Assembly (NCBI RefSeq): GCF_000826545.1
Contig: NZ_CDME01000007.1
Span: 280,899-344,898 of the forward strand
From: Kibdelosporangium sp. MJ126-NF4
GTDB lineage: Bacteria; Actinomycetota; Actinomycetes; Mycobacteriales; Pseudonocardiaceae
Length of the DNA stretch: 64,000 nt
Direction: 5' to 3'
Positions 7,106 through 16,646 of this stretch are shown in pieces (position 1 is the first letter of the stretch; the number at the start of each line of letters is the position of its first letter). The position numbers and the translations under genes were made by a program. The notes below the pieces were generated by a model that did no database searches, was not told the origin of the DNA, and saw only the letters and a program-made list of their open reading frames with translations.

Positions 7106-8509
7106 TTGTCGCACCGAAAACGCGCCGGTCTGGCCGTGATGCTCGCGGCGGTGACCATCGCCGCGCCACCGACATTGGTCACCGCGGCCGGAGGCGATCC
7201 GGCCGCGACGGAAACCCAGGTCGTGAAGGCGATCCGCGCGACGTGCGACTTCGAGCTGGTCGGTAGGCAGGCGATCGCGGCTGAGCTGTCGCTGAAGCTG
7301 CCCGTGTCGGTGCAGACCGGAACCCCGGTGCGCCCAAGCGATGTCAAGCTCAAGGTCACCTTCTCCGCCGAGACAATCAAAGCGCTCAGGGAGAAGCAGG
7401 TCATCTCGCTGGCGGGACTGTTGGGCGTCCAGCTCAAGTCCGGCGACAGGACGCTGGCAACCCGTGGACCGCTGCCGCAGACCGCACTGCCCGAACAGGA
7501 CAGTGACCTTTCGGTCGAGCAGTCGTTGAAGTCCATTGTGGAGGTCAAGACCGACAAGCCCGGCAAGGTCGTGCTCACCCTCGGTGCGCTGGAGATGCTG
7601 CTCGCCCAGGCCACGACGCGGGAGGAGCCCACGAAGGAGATACTCCCGGCGCCGTGCGAGCTGGCCCCGGGGCAGGACACCGCACTCGGATCGGTCGCGG
7701 TCCTCAACCCGCTCCCCACGACGGTTTCCGCTCCGAAGCCGACCGCCCCGACCAGCGGGCAGACGTCGTCGGCACCGGGCGTGCCCTCGCAACGGCCGCA
7801 GGGAACCCAGCCGCCGACCGCGGGGCGTGACAAGACGAGCCGGCGCCAGCGTCAACTGGCGGAGGACCCGCAGTACTGCAAGGAAATCCCGCCCGAGGCG
7901 TACGCCTTCTACGCGTACTACGACCTGACCGGGCGCGCCGACGTGCGCAAGCTCAAGTCCTACATCGACTTCGGGCCCGGTTACCTGGCATCGAAGGTGT
8001 TCTTCTGGTGGGAGGTCGATCCCAACGGCGAACAGATCGACTGTGGCGCGATCAAAGGCGACCTGTTGTGGCCGCCCGCCACGGGCTCGTTCGTGACGTT
8101 CGGCTTCGTGCCGACGACCGCGAAGGTCACCGTCATCCCGGACGGCCCGGCGGAAGGCAGGCTCCGGTTCAACATCTTCAAGGGAACCGCGAAGGCCTTC
8201 CTGGCGCTGAGCGACGCGAAGGTGAACGGCACCCCGCTGGACGTCGGCCCGAACTGCCGGACCGCCGAGCCGGTCGTGATCGACCTGAAGTCCGACCTGG
8301 AGCACTGGGACACCTTCATGGGCGGCACCATGGAGGCCGACGTCACCATCCCGCCGTACAAGGGCTGCGGTGCCAAGGAGAACCTCGACCCGTTGCTGAC
8401 CGGCCTGATCTCCGGCCCCGGCAACCACCTCAAGCTCACGTTCAGCGAACTGCACACGTGCGACCCGCCGGACCAGCCGTGCGTGCCTGCGCTGCCGAGG
8501 AGGCGCTAG
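7106..8509 (+). CDS. Secreted two-domain protein, first gene of the mce operon
   Basis: About 467 residues from a TTG start with AGGAG 5 bases upstream. A GTG at 7031 is unlikely because it lies in the terminator stem. A signal peptide (KRAGLAVMLAAVTIAAPPTLVTAAGG) is followed by one DUF6801-like domain (IRATCDFELVG to LPAPCELAPGQ), a Pro/Thr/Ser linker and a second domain. That domain ends TGLISGPGNHLKLTFSEL and resembles the proteins encoded at 17866-18456 and 18853-19440 (shared LSDAKV, NCRT, LLTGLISGPGN-type motifs). The stop is only 2 bases from the yrbEA ATG, so the protein belongs to the mce transcript. It could be an extracytoplasmic accessory of the lipid importer. Function is not known. 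Confidence 0.78.
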   Translation: MSHRKRAGLAVMLAAVTIAAPPTLVTAAGGDPAATETQVVKAIRATCDFELVGRQAIAAELSLKLPVSVQTGTPVRPSDVKLKVTFSAETIKALREKQVISLAGLLGVQLKSGDRTLATRGPLPQTALPEQDSDLSVEQSLKSIVEVKTDKPGKVVLTLGALEMLLAQATTREEPTKEILPAPCELAPGQDTALGSVAVLNPLPTTVSAPKPTAPTSGQTSSAPGVPSQRPQGTQPPTAGRDKTSRRQRQLAEDPQYCKEIPPEAYAFYAYYDLTGRADVRKLKSYIDFGPGYLASKVFFWWEVDPNGEQIDCGAIKGDLLWPPATGSFVTFGFVPTTAKVTVIPDGPAEGRLRFNIFKGTAKAFLALSDAKVNGTPLDVGPNCRTAEPVVIDLKSDLEHWDTFMGGTMEADVTIPPYKGCGAKENLDPLLTGLISGPGNHLKLTFSELHTCDPPDQPCVPALPRRR

Positions 8510-8511
8510 AC

Positions 8512-9300
8512 ATGGCAACGCCACAGTTCGCCGCCCGCGGTCTCGCCGGGCTGCGTGAGGTCGGCAAGCTCTGTTCGCTGGCACTGGAAGTGTTCCGGAT
8601 GACCTTCCGGCGGCCGTTCCAGTTCCGCGAGTTCGTCCAGCAGTGCTGGTTCATCATCTCGGTGACGATCCTGCCCGCCGCGCTCGTCGCCATCCCCTTC
8701 GGCGGCGTGATCGCGCTGCAGCTCGGGTCGCTGACCAAGCAGATCGGCGCGCAGTCGTTCACCGGTTCGGCGAGCGTGCTCGCGGTGATCCAGCAGGCGA
8801 GCCCGATCATCACCGCGCTGCTGATCGCGGGCGCCGGTGGCTCGGCGATGTGCGCGGACCTCGGCTCACGCAAGATCCGCGAGGAGATCGACGCGATGGA
8901 GGTGCTGGCGGTCTCGCCGATCCAGCGCCTCGTCGTGCCCCGCGTGTACGCGTCGATCCTGATCTGCGTGCTGCTCAACGGAATGGTCAGCGTGGTCGGC
9001 GTGCTCGGCGGCTACTTCTTCAACGTGATCCTGCAGGGCGGCACACCGGGTGCCTACCTGGCCACGTTCTCCGCGCTCGCGCAGCTACCGGACCTGTGGA
9101 TCAGCGAGATCAAGGCCGTGCTGTTCGGTTTCGTCGCCGGTGTGGTCGCCGCCTACCGCGGGCTCAACCCGAAGGGCGGTCCGAAGGGCGTCGGTGACGC
9201 GGTCAACCAGGCCGTGGTCATCACGTTCCTGCTGCTGTTCTTCCTCAACTTCGTGCTGACCACCATTTACCTGCAGGTCATTCCGCGGAAGGGGCTGTAG
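8512..9300 (+). CDS. yrbEA: YrbE/MlaE-family permease A of Mce system
   Basis: A 262-residue integral membrane protein of the MlaE family with about five or six hydrophobic segments. The family EEIDAMEVLAVSPIQRLVVPRV cytoplasmic loop is present (residues about 125-145), the site where the MceG/MlaF-type ATPase docks. Together with the next gene it should form the heterodimeric channel through which lipids delivered by the Mce proteins enter the cell. The ATG at 8512 lies 2 bases after the preceding stop. A longer open frame upstream runs through the previous gene and is rejected. No MceG ATPase gene is in the window; in actinobacteria it is usually encoded elsewhere. Confidence 0.93.
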   Translation: MATPQFAARGLAGLREVGKLCSLALEVFRMTFRRPFQFREFVQQCWFIISVTILPAALVAIPFGGVIALQLGSLTKQIGAQSFTGSASVLAVIQQASPIITALLIAGAGGSAMCADLGSRKIREEIDAMEVLAVSPIQRLVVPRVYASILICVLLNGMVSVVGVLGGYFFNVILQGGTPGAYLATFSALAQLPDLWISEIKAVLFGFVAGVVAAYRGLNPKGGPKGVGDAVNQAVVITFLLLFFLNFVLTTIYLQVIPRKGL

Positions 9301-9302
9301 CG

Positions 9303-10115
9303 ATGGTGATGGAACGCCAACTCGACACGTTCGGGAAACTGGGTGACCAGCTTTCCTTCTACGCCAAGGCGTTGCTGTGGATCCCGCGCGCGTCCCGGCG
9401 CTACCTGCGCGAGATCGTCCGGCTGTTGTCCGAGGTCAGCTTCGGCAGCGGCGCGCTGGCGGTGATCGGCGGCACGATCGGCGTCATGGTGGGCATGTCG
9501 GTGTTCACCGGCACGGTCGTCGGCCTGCAGGGATTCTCCGCGCTCAACCAGGTCGGCACGTCGGCGTTCGCGGGCTTCCTGTCCGCGTACTTCAACACCC
9601 GTGAGATCGCGCCGCTGGTCGCCGGGCTCGCCCTGTCGGCCACGGTCGGCGCCGGGTTCACCGCGCAGCTCGGCGCGATGCGCATCTCGGAGGAGATCGA
9701 CGCGCTGGAGACGATGGGTGTGCCGAGCCTGCCGTACTTGGTGACCTGCCGGGTGATCGCCGGGTTCATCGCGATCATCCCGCTGTACGTGATCGGCCTG
9801 CTCACCTCGTACCTGGCGGCGCGCACGATCACCGTCGAGTTCTACGAGCAGTCCGCCGGCACCTACGACCACTACTTCACGCTCTTCCTGCCGCCGGAAG
9901 ACGTGCTCTGGTCGTTCCTCAAAGTGATCGTCTTCAGTGTCGCGGTGATCCTCGCGCACTGCTACTACGGCTACCGCGCCTCCGGCGGACCCGCCGGTGT
10001 CGGCCTCGCGGTCGGCCGGGCGGTGCGCTGGTCGATCGTGACGATCAGCATCCTGGACTTCTTCCTCAGCCTGGCCATCTGGGGCACCGAAACGACGGTG
10101 AGGATCGCGGGATGA
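9303..10115 (+). CDS. yrbEB: YrbE/MlaE-family permease B of Mce system
   Basis: A 270-residue partner permease of the same family, with hydrophobic helices and the diagnostic loop RISEEIDALETMGVPSLPYLVTCRVIAG (residues about 124-150). The N-terminus begins MVMERQLDTFG; either the ATG at 9303 or the one at 9309 may be used. It starts 2 bases after the yrbEA stop and its own stop overlaps the mceA ATG (ATGA). It should pair with YrbEA in the inner membrane. Confidence 0.93.
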   Translation: MVMERQLDTFGKLGDQLSFYAKALLWIPRASRRYLREIVRLLSEVSFGSGALAVIGGTIGVMVGMSVFTGTVVGLQGFSALNQVGTSAFAGFLSAYFNTREIAPLVAGLALSATVGAGFTAQLGAMRISEEIDALETMGVPSLPYLVTCRVIAGFIAIIPLYVIGLLTSYLAARTITVEFYEQSAGTYDHYFTLFLPPEDVLWSFLKVIVFSVAVILAHCYYGYRASGGPAGVGLAVGRAVRWSIVTISILDFFLSLAIWGTETTVRIAG

Positions 10116-11296
10116 GCAAGGAACGGCACCAGCTGACCAGCATGCGCCTGCTGGGGCTGGTCTACGTCGTGATCGTGGCGAGTTTCCTCGCGCTGACCGT
10201 GGCGATCTACGCCGACGCGTTCTCCGACGACCCCACGGTGACGCTGCGCACCAGCCAGGTCGGCAACCAGATGCAGGCCGACGCGGACGTGAAACTGCGC
10301 GGTATCAATGTCGGCAAGGTCCGCTCGGTGGAAAGCCACGGCGGCGGCGCGGTGCTCACGCTGAAGATGGATCCCCAGACGATCGAGCGGATCCCGGCGA
10401 ACGTGGCGGCGCGACTGCTGCCCAAGACACTGTTCGGCGAACGCTACGTCAGCCTGACCATGCCGGAGCACCCGAACGGCAAGCTGGCGGGCGGCGACGA
10501 GATCAGGCACGACCGGTCCGCCGCCACTGTCGAGATGGAGCAGGTCCTCAACAACCTGCTGCCGCTGCTGCAGTCCGTCCGGCCGGAGAAGCTGTCCGAG
10601 ATGCTCACCGCGCTCTCGCAGGCACTCGACGGCCGCGGCGAGAAGCTCGGCGACACGCTCGTCCAAGTCGGACAGTACGTCGGCGAGCTGAACCCGCAGC
10701 TGCCCCAGATCAAGGAGGACATCTCCCGGTTCGCCTCGGTCGCGGACACCTACAACGCCGCGGCCAGTGACTTCCTGCAGGCGCTGACGGACTTCACGGT
10801 CACCAGCAAGACCATTGTGGACCAGCGCAACTCGCTGCTCACGTTGTACTCGACGCTCGGCACCGCCGGTACGGACATGGCGAAGTTCCTGACAGTGAAC
10901 AAGGAAAACATCATCTCGCTGTCCGACGAGAGCAGGGGGACCCTTGACCTGCTGGCCAAGTACGCGCCGCAGTACGCGTGCATGTTGACCGCGGTCGCGG
11001 ACTTCAAACCGAGGGTGGACAAGGCTTTCGGGGGCGGTGGACTGCACGTGGACCTCAAGGTCCTCGAGGATCGCGGCAAGTACGTGCCCGGCCGCGACGA
11101 CCCGAGGTACACCGACAAGCTGGGGCCGCGCTGCTACGGCCACGACGCCCCGAAGTTCAAACCCGCCGCGGTGGAGTCGTTGCCGAACTCACCGGCCGAG
11201 CGCGACATGCTCGACACGATTGCTCCTGACATGCCCGCGTGGGGCAGCCTGCTCGTCGGGCCGCTGTACCGCGGTGCGGAGGTGACCGTGCGATGA
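10112..11296 (+). CDS. mceA: Mce-family protein A
   Basis: A 394-residue Mce protein, first of the six-member set. It has an N-terminal membrane anchor (LLGLVYVVIVASFLALTVAIY), an MCE/MlaD beta domain at about residues 40-120 (ADVKLRGINVGKVRSVES, AARLLPKTLFGERYVSL), then a long helical region. It ends with a CMLTAVADFKPRVDKAFG segment characteristic of MceA proteins. Mce proteins assemble as a hexameric tube that carries hydrophobic substrates across the periplasm to the YrbE permease. The substrate of this system cannot be told from the sequence. Confidence 0.92.
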   Translation: MSKERHQLTSMRLLGLVYVVIVASFLALTVAIYADAFSDDPTVTLRTSQVGNQMQADADVKLRGINVGKVRSVESHGGGAVLTLKMDPQTIERIPANVAARLLPKTLFGERYVSLTMPEHPNGKLAGGDEIRHDRSAATVEMEQVLNNLLPLLQSVRPEKLSEMLTALSQALDGRGEKLGDTLVQVGQYVGELNPQLPQIKEDISRFASVADTYNAAASDFLQALTDFTVTSKTIVDQRNSLLTLYSTLGTAGTDMAKFLTVNKENIISLSDESRGTLDLLAKYAPQYACMLTAVADFKPRVDKAFGGGGLHVDLKVLEDRGKYVPGRDDPRYTDKLGPRCYGHDAPKFKPAAVESLPNSPAERDMLDTIAPDMPAWGSLLVGPLYRGAEVTVR

Positions 11297-12306
11297 GGGG
11301 ACTGCTCGCACCACTGATCAAGGTGATCGTGTTCGCGATCGTCACGGTCGCGTCGACCGGCCTGCTCGGGCTGACCATCGCGAACATCGACCTGCGGCCG
11401 TCCTACGACTACACGGCCAGGTTCTCGGACGTGACGTCGTTGTCGGTCGGCGACGACGTCCGGATCGCCGGTGTGCGCGTCGGCCAGGTCGAAACCATCG
11501 ACCTGGTGGACAGGCGCGTGGCCACGGTGGCGTTCACCGTCGACGCCCGGCGCAAGCTGCCGACGTCGGTCACCGCGACCATCAAGTACCGCAACATGAT
11601 CGGCCAGCGCTACATCTCGCTGGATCGCGGTGTCGGCCCGCTCAACGACGTCCTCAGCCCCGGTTCGGAGATCCCGTTGCAGCGTACCAAGCCCGCGCTC
11701 GACCTGACCGTGTTGTTCAACGGGTTCAAACCGCTGTTCCAGGCGCTGTCGCCGGACGACGTCAACAAGCTCTCGAACGAGATCGTCCAGGTGCTGCAGG
11801 GTGAGGGCGGCACCGTGGAGAACCTGTTGCGGCACACCGCGTCGCTGACGTCCACGCTGGCCGAGAAGGACCAGGTGATCGGCGAGGTGATCGGCAACCT
11901 CAACAACGTGCTCGACACCGTGAACGCGCACAGCGACGAACTCGGCAGCCTGCTCACCACCCTGCAGCAGTTCGTGACCGGCTTCGCCAAGGACCGCCAG
12001 CCGATCGGCCAGGCGATCAGCTCGCTCGACGAACTGGCCGGGGCGACCGCGGGGCTGCTGGAGGAGGGCCGCGCGCCGCTCAAGGACAGCATCGTCGGGC
12101 TCGGCCAGGTGGCGAAGAACATCGCGGACAACGAGAAGGTCGTCGACCAGGCGCTGCGCAACCTGCCGGTGAAGATGGAGAGCATCGGCCGCACAGTCAG
12201 CTACGGCTCGTGGCTGAACACGTTCCTGTGCTCCGCGCAGACCACGACACCGATGCCGATGCCGTTCGCAGGCGGGATTCCCGTGACCCAGCCGAGGTGC
12301 AAGTGA
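11293..12306 (+). CDS. mceB: Mce-family protein B
   Basis: A 337-residue Mce protein. The ATG at 11293 overlaps the mceA stop (ATGA) and gives MRGLLAPLIKVIVFAIVTVASTGLL, an N-terminal anchor. The MCE domain spans about residues 35-115 (RFSDVTSLSVGDDVRIAGVRVGQV, IKYRNMIGQRYISL), the latter being a good match to the family core. A helical stretch follows and the C-terminus (YGSWLNTFLCSAQ) carries the conserved cysteine region of MceB proteins. It ends in a TGATG overlap with mceC. Confidence 0.92.
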   Translation: MRGLLAPLIKVIVFAIVTVASTGLLGLTIANIDLRPSYDYTARFSDVTSLSVGDDVRIAGVRVGQVETIDLVDRRVATVAFTVDARRKLPTSVTATIKYRNMIGQRYISLDRGVGPLNDVLSPGSEIPLQRTKPALDLTVLFNGFKPLFQALSPDDVNKLSNEIVQVLQGEGGTVENLLRHTASLTSTLAEKDQVIGEVIGNLNNVLDTVNAHSDELGSLLTTLQQFVTGFAKDRQPIGQAISSLDELAGATAGLLEEGRAPLKDSIVGLGQVAKNIADNEKVVDQALRNLPVKMESIGRTVSYGSWLNTFLCSAQTTTPMPMPFAGGIPVTQPRCK

Positions 12307-13316
12307 TGAGGTCCTTCCAGGAACGAAACCAGGCGGTCATCGGGCTGGTCAGCATCGTGGTGCTGAGCCTGATCGGGCTCACCGCGTTCTACTCGGACGA
12401 CCTGCCGATCATCGGCGGCGGCCGGACGTACACCGCGCAGTTCACCGAGGCGGCCGGGCTGATCTCCGGCACCGAGGTGCGCGCCGCGGGCGTGAAGATC
12501 GGCACGGTCAAGGACGTCGACCTGGAAGGCGACCACGTCAGGGTGCGGTTCCGGGTCAGGGACGCGTGGGTCGGCGACCAGAGCACGGTGGCGATCCGGA
12601 TCAAGACCCTGCTCGGCTCCAAGTACCTCGCGGTCGACCCGCTCGGCAACGCCGAACAGGACCCGGACAAGCCGATCCCGCTCGGCCGCACCGCGTCGCC
12701 GTACGACATCAACCAGGTCTTCGACAAGCTGGCCACCACGGTCACCGAGATCGACACGAACAAACTCGCCGAGTCGCTCGGGGTGCTGGCCGACACGTTC
12801 GCCGACTCGCCGCAGGAGATCCGCTCGGCACTGCAAGGCCTCTCCGCGCTGTCGAAGACGATCTCCACCCGTGACCAGGAACTGGCCAAGCTGTTCGCCA
12901 ACACCCACGAGATCAGCAAGACCTTCGCCGACCGCGACGCGGAGGTGGAGAAGCTGCTCAAGGACGGCGAACTGCTGCTCGGCGAGATCCACAAGCGGCG
13001 GGACGCGATCAGCTCGTTGCTCAAGGGCACCCGTGAACTCGCCGCGCAGCTCTCGGGTCTGGTCGCCGACAACACGGCCACGCTGCGGCCCGCGCTGGAA
13101 CAGCTGGACCGCGTCAACGCGATCCTGCAACGCAACCAGGACAACTTGAACCGGAGCCTGCAGTTGGCCGGTCCGTACTACCGGATGCTCGGCAACGCGG
13201 GCGGCAACGGCAGGTGGTTGGACATGTACGTGTGCGGCCTGATCGCGCCGGTCGGCTCGCCACCGGACACCGACCCGGCCAACGGGAACTGCATCCCGCC
13301 GAAGGGGGCGAAATGA
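12306..13316 (+). CDS. mceC: Mce-family protein C
   Basis: A 336-residue Mce protein. The ATG at 12306 overlaps the mceB stop. The N-terminal anchor is RNQAVIGLVSIVVLSLIGLTAFY. The MCE domain (about residues 37-120) includes FTEAAGLISGTEVRAAGVKIGTV and IRIKTLLGSKYLAVD. A coiled-coil-rich region with KLFANTHEISKTFADRDAEVEKLLK follows, and the tail LDMYVCGLIAP has the cysteine seen in other actinobacterial MceC proteins. It is translationally coupled to mceD through an ATGA overlap. Confidence 0.92.
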   Translation: MRSFQERNQAVIGLVSIVVLSLIGLTAFYSDDLPIIGGGRTYTAQFTEAAGLISGTEVRAAGVKIGTVKDVDLEGDHVRVRFRVRDAWVGDQSTVAIRIKTLLGSKYLAVDPLGNAEQDPDKPIPLGRTASPYDINQVFDKLATTVTEIDTNKLAESLGVLADTFADSPQEIRSALQGLSALSKTISTRDQELAKLFANTHEISKTFADRDAEVEKLLKDGELLLGEIHKRRDAISSLLKGTRELAAQLSGLVADNTATLRPALEQLDRVNAILQRNQDNLNRSLQLAGPYYRMLGNAGGNGRWLDMYVCGLIAPVGSPPDTDPANGNCIPPKGAK

Positions 13317-14422
13317 CACGGGGACTGAGAGCTCTGACCATCATCTCCGTGGTCGCGCTTGCCCTCACCGCGGTGACCTACCTGGTGTTCCGGCCGTCCG
13401 GCGGCACCAAGATCACCGCGTACTTCGCCACCGCCGTCGGGCTCTACGAGGGCTCAACGGTCCGGGTGCTCGGCATCCCGGTCGGCACAGTCGACACGGT
13501 CACCCCCGTCGGCAAGCAGGTGAAGGTGGAGCTGTCGGTCGACTCCGACCGGGCGATCCCGGCGAACGCGTCCGCCGTCGTGGTCGCACCCAGCCTGGTC
13601 AGCGACCGGTTCGTCCAGCTGGCTCCCGCCTACGCCGGTGGCGCGCAGATGCAGTCGGGCACGGTGATCCCGGTCGAACGGACCATCACCCCGGTGGAAC
13701 TGGACGACCTGTACAAGAGCCTGAGCCAGCTGTCGACCGCGCTCGGCCCGGACGGCGCCAACTCCAAGGGCGAACTGTCCAGGCTACTGGACGTGATGGC
13801 CGCGAACACCAAGGGCAACGGTGCGCTGATCGGCGACACGATCAGGCAGTTCGCCGAGGCGTCCCGCACCCTCGCCGGCGCGAAGGACCAGCTGTTCGGC
13901 ACGATCGAGGGCCTGCAGAAGTTCACGACCATGCTGGCGCGCAACGACGGCACGGTGAAGAAGTTCACCAACCAGCTGCGGGACGTGTCCGCGTCGCTGG
14001 CCGCCGACCGCGCCGACCTCGGTGGTGCGCTGGCCGAACTCGCCACCGCGCTGGAGCAGGTGCGTGGGTTCATCAAGGACAACCGGGCCGCGTTGAAGTC
14101 CAACGTGGACCGGCTGACCGGGATCACGAAGGTGCTCGTCGACCAGCGCAAGTCGCTGGCCGAGGCGGTGGACGCGGCGCCGAACGCGGCGAAGAACCTG
14201 CAAGAGGCGATCAACCCGGCGACCGGCGCGCTGGAGTCACGCACCAACCTGCTGGAGTACTACGACCCCGGGTCGATGGTCGCGTGCAACCTCACGCCGA
14301 ACGCCGGTGCGGTGACGTCTCCGCAACAGAAGTGCCTTGAGCTCAAGCCCAGCACACAGGGCGACGGGCCACCACTGCCGCTGCCCGCGATGGGACAGCA
14401 GTACAGCGCGGGAGGCCGCTGA
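13313..14422 (+). CDS. mceD: Mce-family protein D
   Basis: A 369-residue Mce protein beginning MTRGLRALTIISVVALALTAVTYLVF, a membrane anchor. The MCE domain (about residues 33-112) includes YFATAVGLYEGSTVRVLGIPVGTVDTV and VVAPSLVSDRFVQLAP. The following helical part is rich in Ala, Lys and Asp (LAADRADLGGALAELATALEQV). The C-terminus is short and Pro-rich. The ATG overlaps the mceC stop and the stop overlaps the mceE ATG (TGATG). Confidence 0.92.
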   Translation: MTRGLRALTIISVVALALTAVTYLVFRPSGGTKITAYFATAVGLYEGSTVRVLGIPVGTVDTVTPVGKQVKVELSVDSDRAIPANASAVVVAPSLVSDRFVQLAPAYAGGAQMQSGTVIPVERTITPVELDDLYKSLSQLSTALGPDGANSKGELSRLLDVMAANTKGNGALIGDTIRQFAEASRTLAGAKDQLFGTIEGLQKFTTMLARNDGTVKKFTNQLRDVSASLAADRADLGGALAELATALEQVRGFIKDNRAALKSNVDRLTGITKVLVDQRKSLAEAVDAAPNAAKNLQEAINPATGALESRTNLLEYYDPGSMVACNLTPNAGAVTSPQQKCLELKPSTQGDGPPLPLPAMGQQYSAGGR

Positions 14423-15456
14423 TGCGCACGCTCATCCTGGCGGCGGTGATGCTCCTGATGGCCGGATGCGGCGCGGGTGGGTTCAACGGCGTCTACAACC
14501 TGCCGCTGCCCGGTGGCGCCGATCTCGGCGACAACCCGTACCGCGTGCGTGTGCAGTTCGCTGACGTGCTCGACCTGGTGCCGCAGTCCGGTGTGAAGGT
14601 CAACGACGTGCCGGTCGGCCGGGTCGATTCGATCGACGTCGCTGAGGATGGCTGGACAGCCGAGGCGGTCCTGCTGGTCAACAGCGACGTGGCGCTGCCC
14701 GCCAACGCGTTGGCCTCGGTCCGCCAGTCGAGCCTGCTCGGTGAGAAGTTCGTGGAACTGCGCGTGCCCTCCGCACCGGCGGGCAAGCTCGCCGACAACG
14801 CCGTGATCCCGGTGGAACGCACCAACCGCAACGCCGAGATCGAAGAGGTCTTCGGCGCGTTGTCGCTGTTGCTCAACGGCGGCGGTGTCGGCCAGTTCCA
14901 GCAGATCGCCCGCGAGGTCAACAACGCGCTGGACGGCAACGAGCAGGGCCTGCGCGACCTGTTGTCCAACATGGACAAGTTCGTCGCCGAGCTCGACGGC
15001 CACCGCACCGAGATCACCAGGGCGCTGACCAGCCTCAACCGGCTCGCCGGGACAGTGGCCGGGCAACGCGGCCGGATCACCGGCGTGCTCAAGGACCTCG
15101 GGCCGGGTGTCGACGTGCTCAGCCAGCAGCGCCAGCAACTCGTCGGGTTGCTTGGCTCACTGGACAAGCTGTCGAAAGTCGCCGTGGACACGGTGAACAA
15201 GTCCAAGGACGACATCGTCGCCGACTTCAAGGCGCTCGCGCCCACGCTGCGCGGGCTCGCCGCGGCGGGGGAGAAGCTGCCGCAGTCCTTCGAACTGCTG
15301 CTGACGTATCCGTTCACCGACAAGGCCGCTCAGGCGATCAAGGGCGACTACCTGAACGTCTTCATCGAGCTGTCCGTGCCGCCCACCGATCCGGAGGCGC
15401 CCGCCGTGCCACTGCGGCCCATGGACCCACCCGTCGGCACACCAGGAGGCCGCTGA
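14422..15456 (+). CDS. mceE: Mce-family lipoprotein E
   Basis: A 344-residue Mce protein and the lipoprotein member of the set. The signal peptide MRTLILAAVMLLMAGCG ends in a lipobox LMAGC, as in other MceE/LprK proteins. The MCE domain (about residues 40-120) carries FADVLDLVPQSGVKVNDVPVGRVDSIDV and VRQSSLLGEKFVELRVP. The long helical region ends LLTYPFTDKAAQAIKGDYLNVFIELSV, a stretch usual for MceE. It is anchored to the outer face of the membrane by lipid, not by a helix. Confidence 0.93.
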   Translation: MRTLILAAVMLLMAGCGAGGFNGVYNLPLPGGADLGDNPYRVRVQFADVLDLVPQSGVKVNDVPVGRVDSIDVAEDGWTAEAVLLVNSDVALPANALASVRQSSLLGEKFVELRVPSAPAGKLADNAVIPVERTNRNAEIEEVFGALSLLLNGGGVGQFQQIAREVNNALDGNEQGLRDLLSNMDKFVAELDGHRTEITRALTSLNRLAGTVAGQRGRITGVLKDLGPGVDVLSQQRQQLVGLLGSLDKLSKVAVDTVNKSKDDIVADFKALAPTLRGLAAAGEKLPQSFELLLTYPFTDKAAQAIKGDYLNVFIELSVPPTDPEAPAVPLRPMDPPVGTPGGR

Positions 15457-16646
15457 TGCTGACTCGCCGGATCAAGCTGCAGGTGGCGATCTTCGTGGTG
15501 ATCGCACTGGCCGGTGTGAGCTACGTCGGCGCCAGCTACGCCGGTCTCGACCAGATCTTCGGCGGGCGGGGGATGGCCGTCACCGCGAAGATGCCGGAGT
15601 CCGGCGGGCTGTTCACCAACTCCGAGGTCACCTACCGCGGTGTCCGGGTCGGCAGGGTCGGGCCGATGCGGCTGACCGACGACGGCATCGAGGCCGAGCT
15701 CAGGCTGGAACCGGGCGGCCCGGACATCCCCGACGACCTGGTCGCGGTCGTGGCGAACCGCTCGGCGGTCGGTGAGCAGTACATCGACCTGCGGCCCCGC
15801 CGCGACAACGGTCCCTTCCTGCGGGAGGGGGCGGTGATCACCGGCGTGCACCTGCCGATGCCAGTGCAGACCGTGCTGTCCGATCTGGACGGTCTGGTCA
15901 AGTCGGTGCCGATCGGGTCGCTGCAGACCGTGGTGGACGAGCTCAGCGACGCGTTCCGCGGCCGCGGCGCCGACCTGCAGGCGTTGCTGGACAACCAGGC
16001 CGACTTCGTGCAGACGGCCAAGCAGTACATGCCCCAGACGAAGGACCTGATCACCGACAGCGGCACGGTGCTGCTCACGCAGCAGGACCTGTCGGCATCG
16101 ATCACCGGGTTCAGCGAGGACGCGCGGTTGCTGGCGGACCAGCTCAAGAAGTCCGACGGTGACCTGCGCAGCCTGATCAAGGCGACGCCGGGGGTGTCGG
16201 GCGAGGTCAGCGGTCTGCTGCGGGAGTCGGGCTCGGAACTCGGGGTGGTGTTGGCGAATCTGCTCACGCCGGCGCAGATCTTCGCCACCCGCGGGCCCGC
16301 GTTCGAGCAGTTGCTGGCCATCTACCCGAAGGCGGTCGCCGACGGGTACCGCGTGATCGGCCCGAACGGGGAAGCGAACACGGCGTTGATCCTGAACTTC
16401 AACAATCCACCGCCCTGCCGCAAGGGGTACGAGAGCACGCCGTACCACCCGGGCAAGGACGCTGGCCCCACGCCGTTCAACTCGAACGCACGCTGCGCGC
16501 TGCCGTACGGCAGTTCCAGTTCGGTGCGTGGATCGCAGAACGTGCCCAAGGGCGGGCCCGTGCCCAACTCGCCGCCGATGGTGGCGCTCAGCCCCGCACC
16601 GCAGGGGCCGACAACGCTCACCGAGGTTCTCGGAGGTAGCCGGTGA
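15456..16646 (+). CDS. mceF: Mce-family protein F
   Basis: A 396-residue Mce protein closing the six-gene set. It has an N-terminal anchor (LQVAIFVVIALAGVSYVGASYAGL) and an MCE domain at about residues 37-118 (PESGGLFTNSEVTYRGVRVGRV, VVANRSAVGEQYIDLRP). The helical region is followed by a Cys-containing C-terminal extension (FNNPPPCRKGYESTPYHP, NARCALPYG) typical of MceF. The extension ends in a Pro-rich tail. The stop overlaps the GTG of the next gene. Confidence 0.92.
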   Translation: MLTRRIKLQVAIFVVIALAGVSYVGASYAGLDQIFGGRGMAVTAKMPESGGLFTNSEVTYRGVRVGRVGPMRLTDDGIEAELRLEPGGPDIPDDLVAVVANRSAVGEQYIDLRPRRDNGPFLREGAVITGVHLPMPVQTVLSDLDGLVKSVPIGSLQTVVDELSDAFRGRGADLQALLDNQADFVQTAKQYMPQTKDLITDSGTVLLTQQDLSASITGFSEDARLLADQLKKSDGDLRSLIKATPGVSGEVSGLLRESGSELGVVLANLLTPAQIFATRGPAFEQLLAIYPKAVADGYRVIGPNGEANTALILNFNNPPPCRKGYESTPYHPGKDAGPTPFNSNARCALPYGSSSSVRGSQNVPKGGPVPNSPPMVALSPAPQGPTTLTEVLGGSR

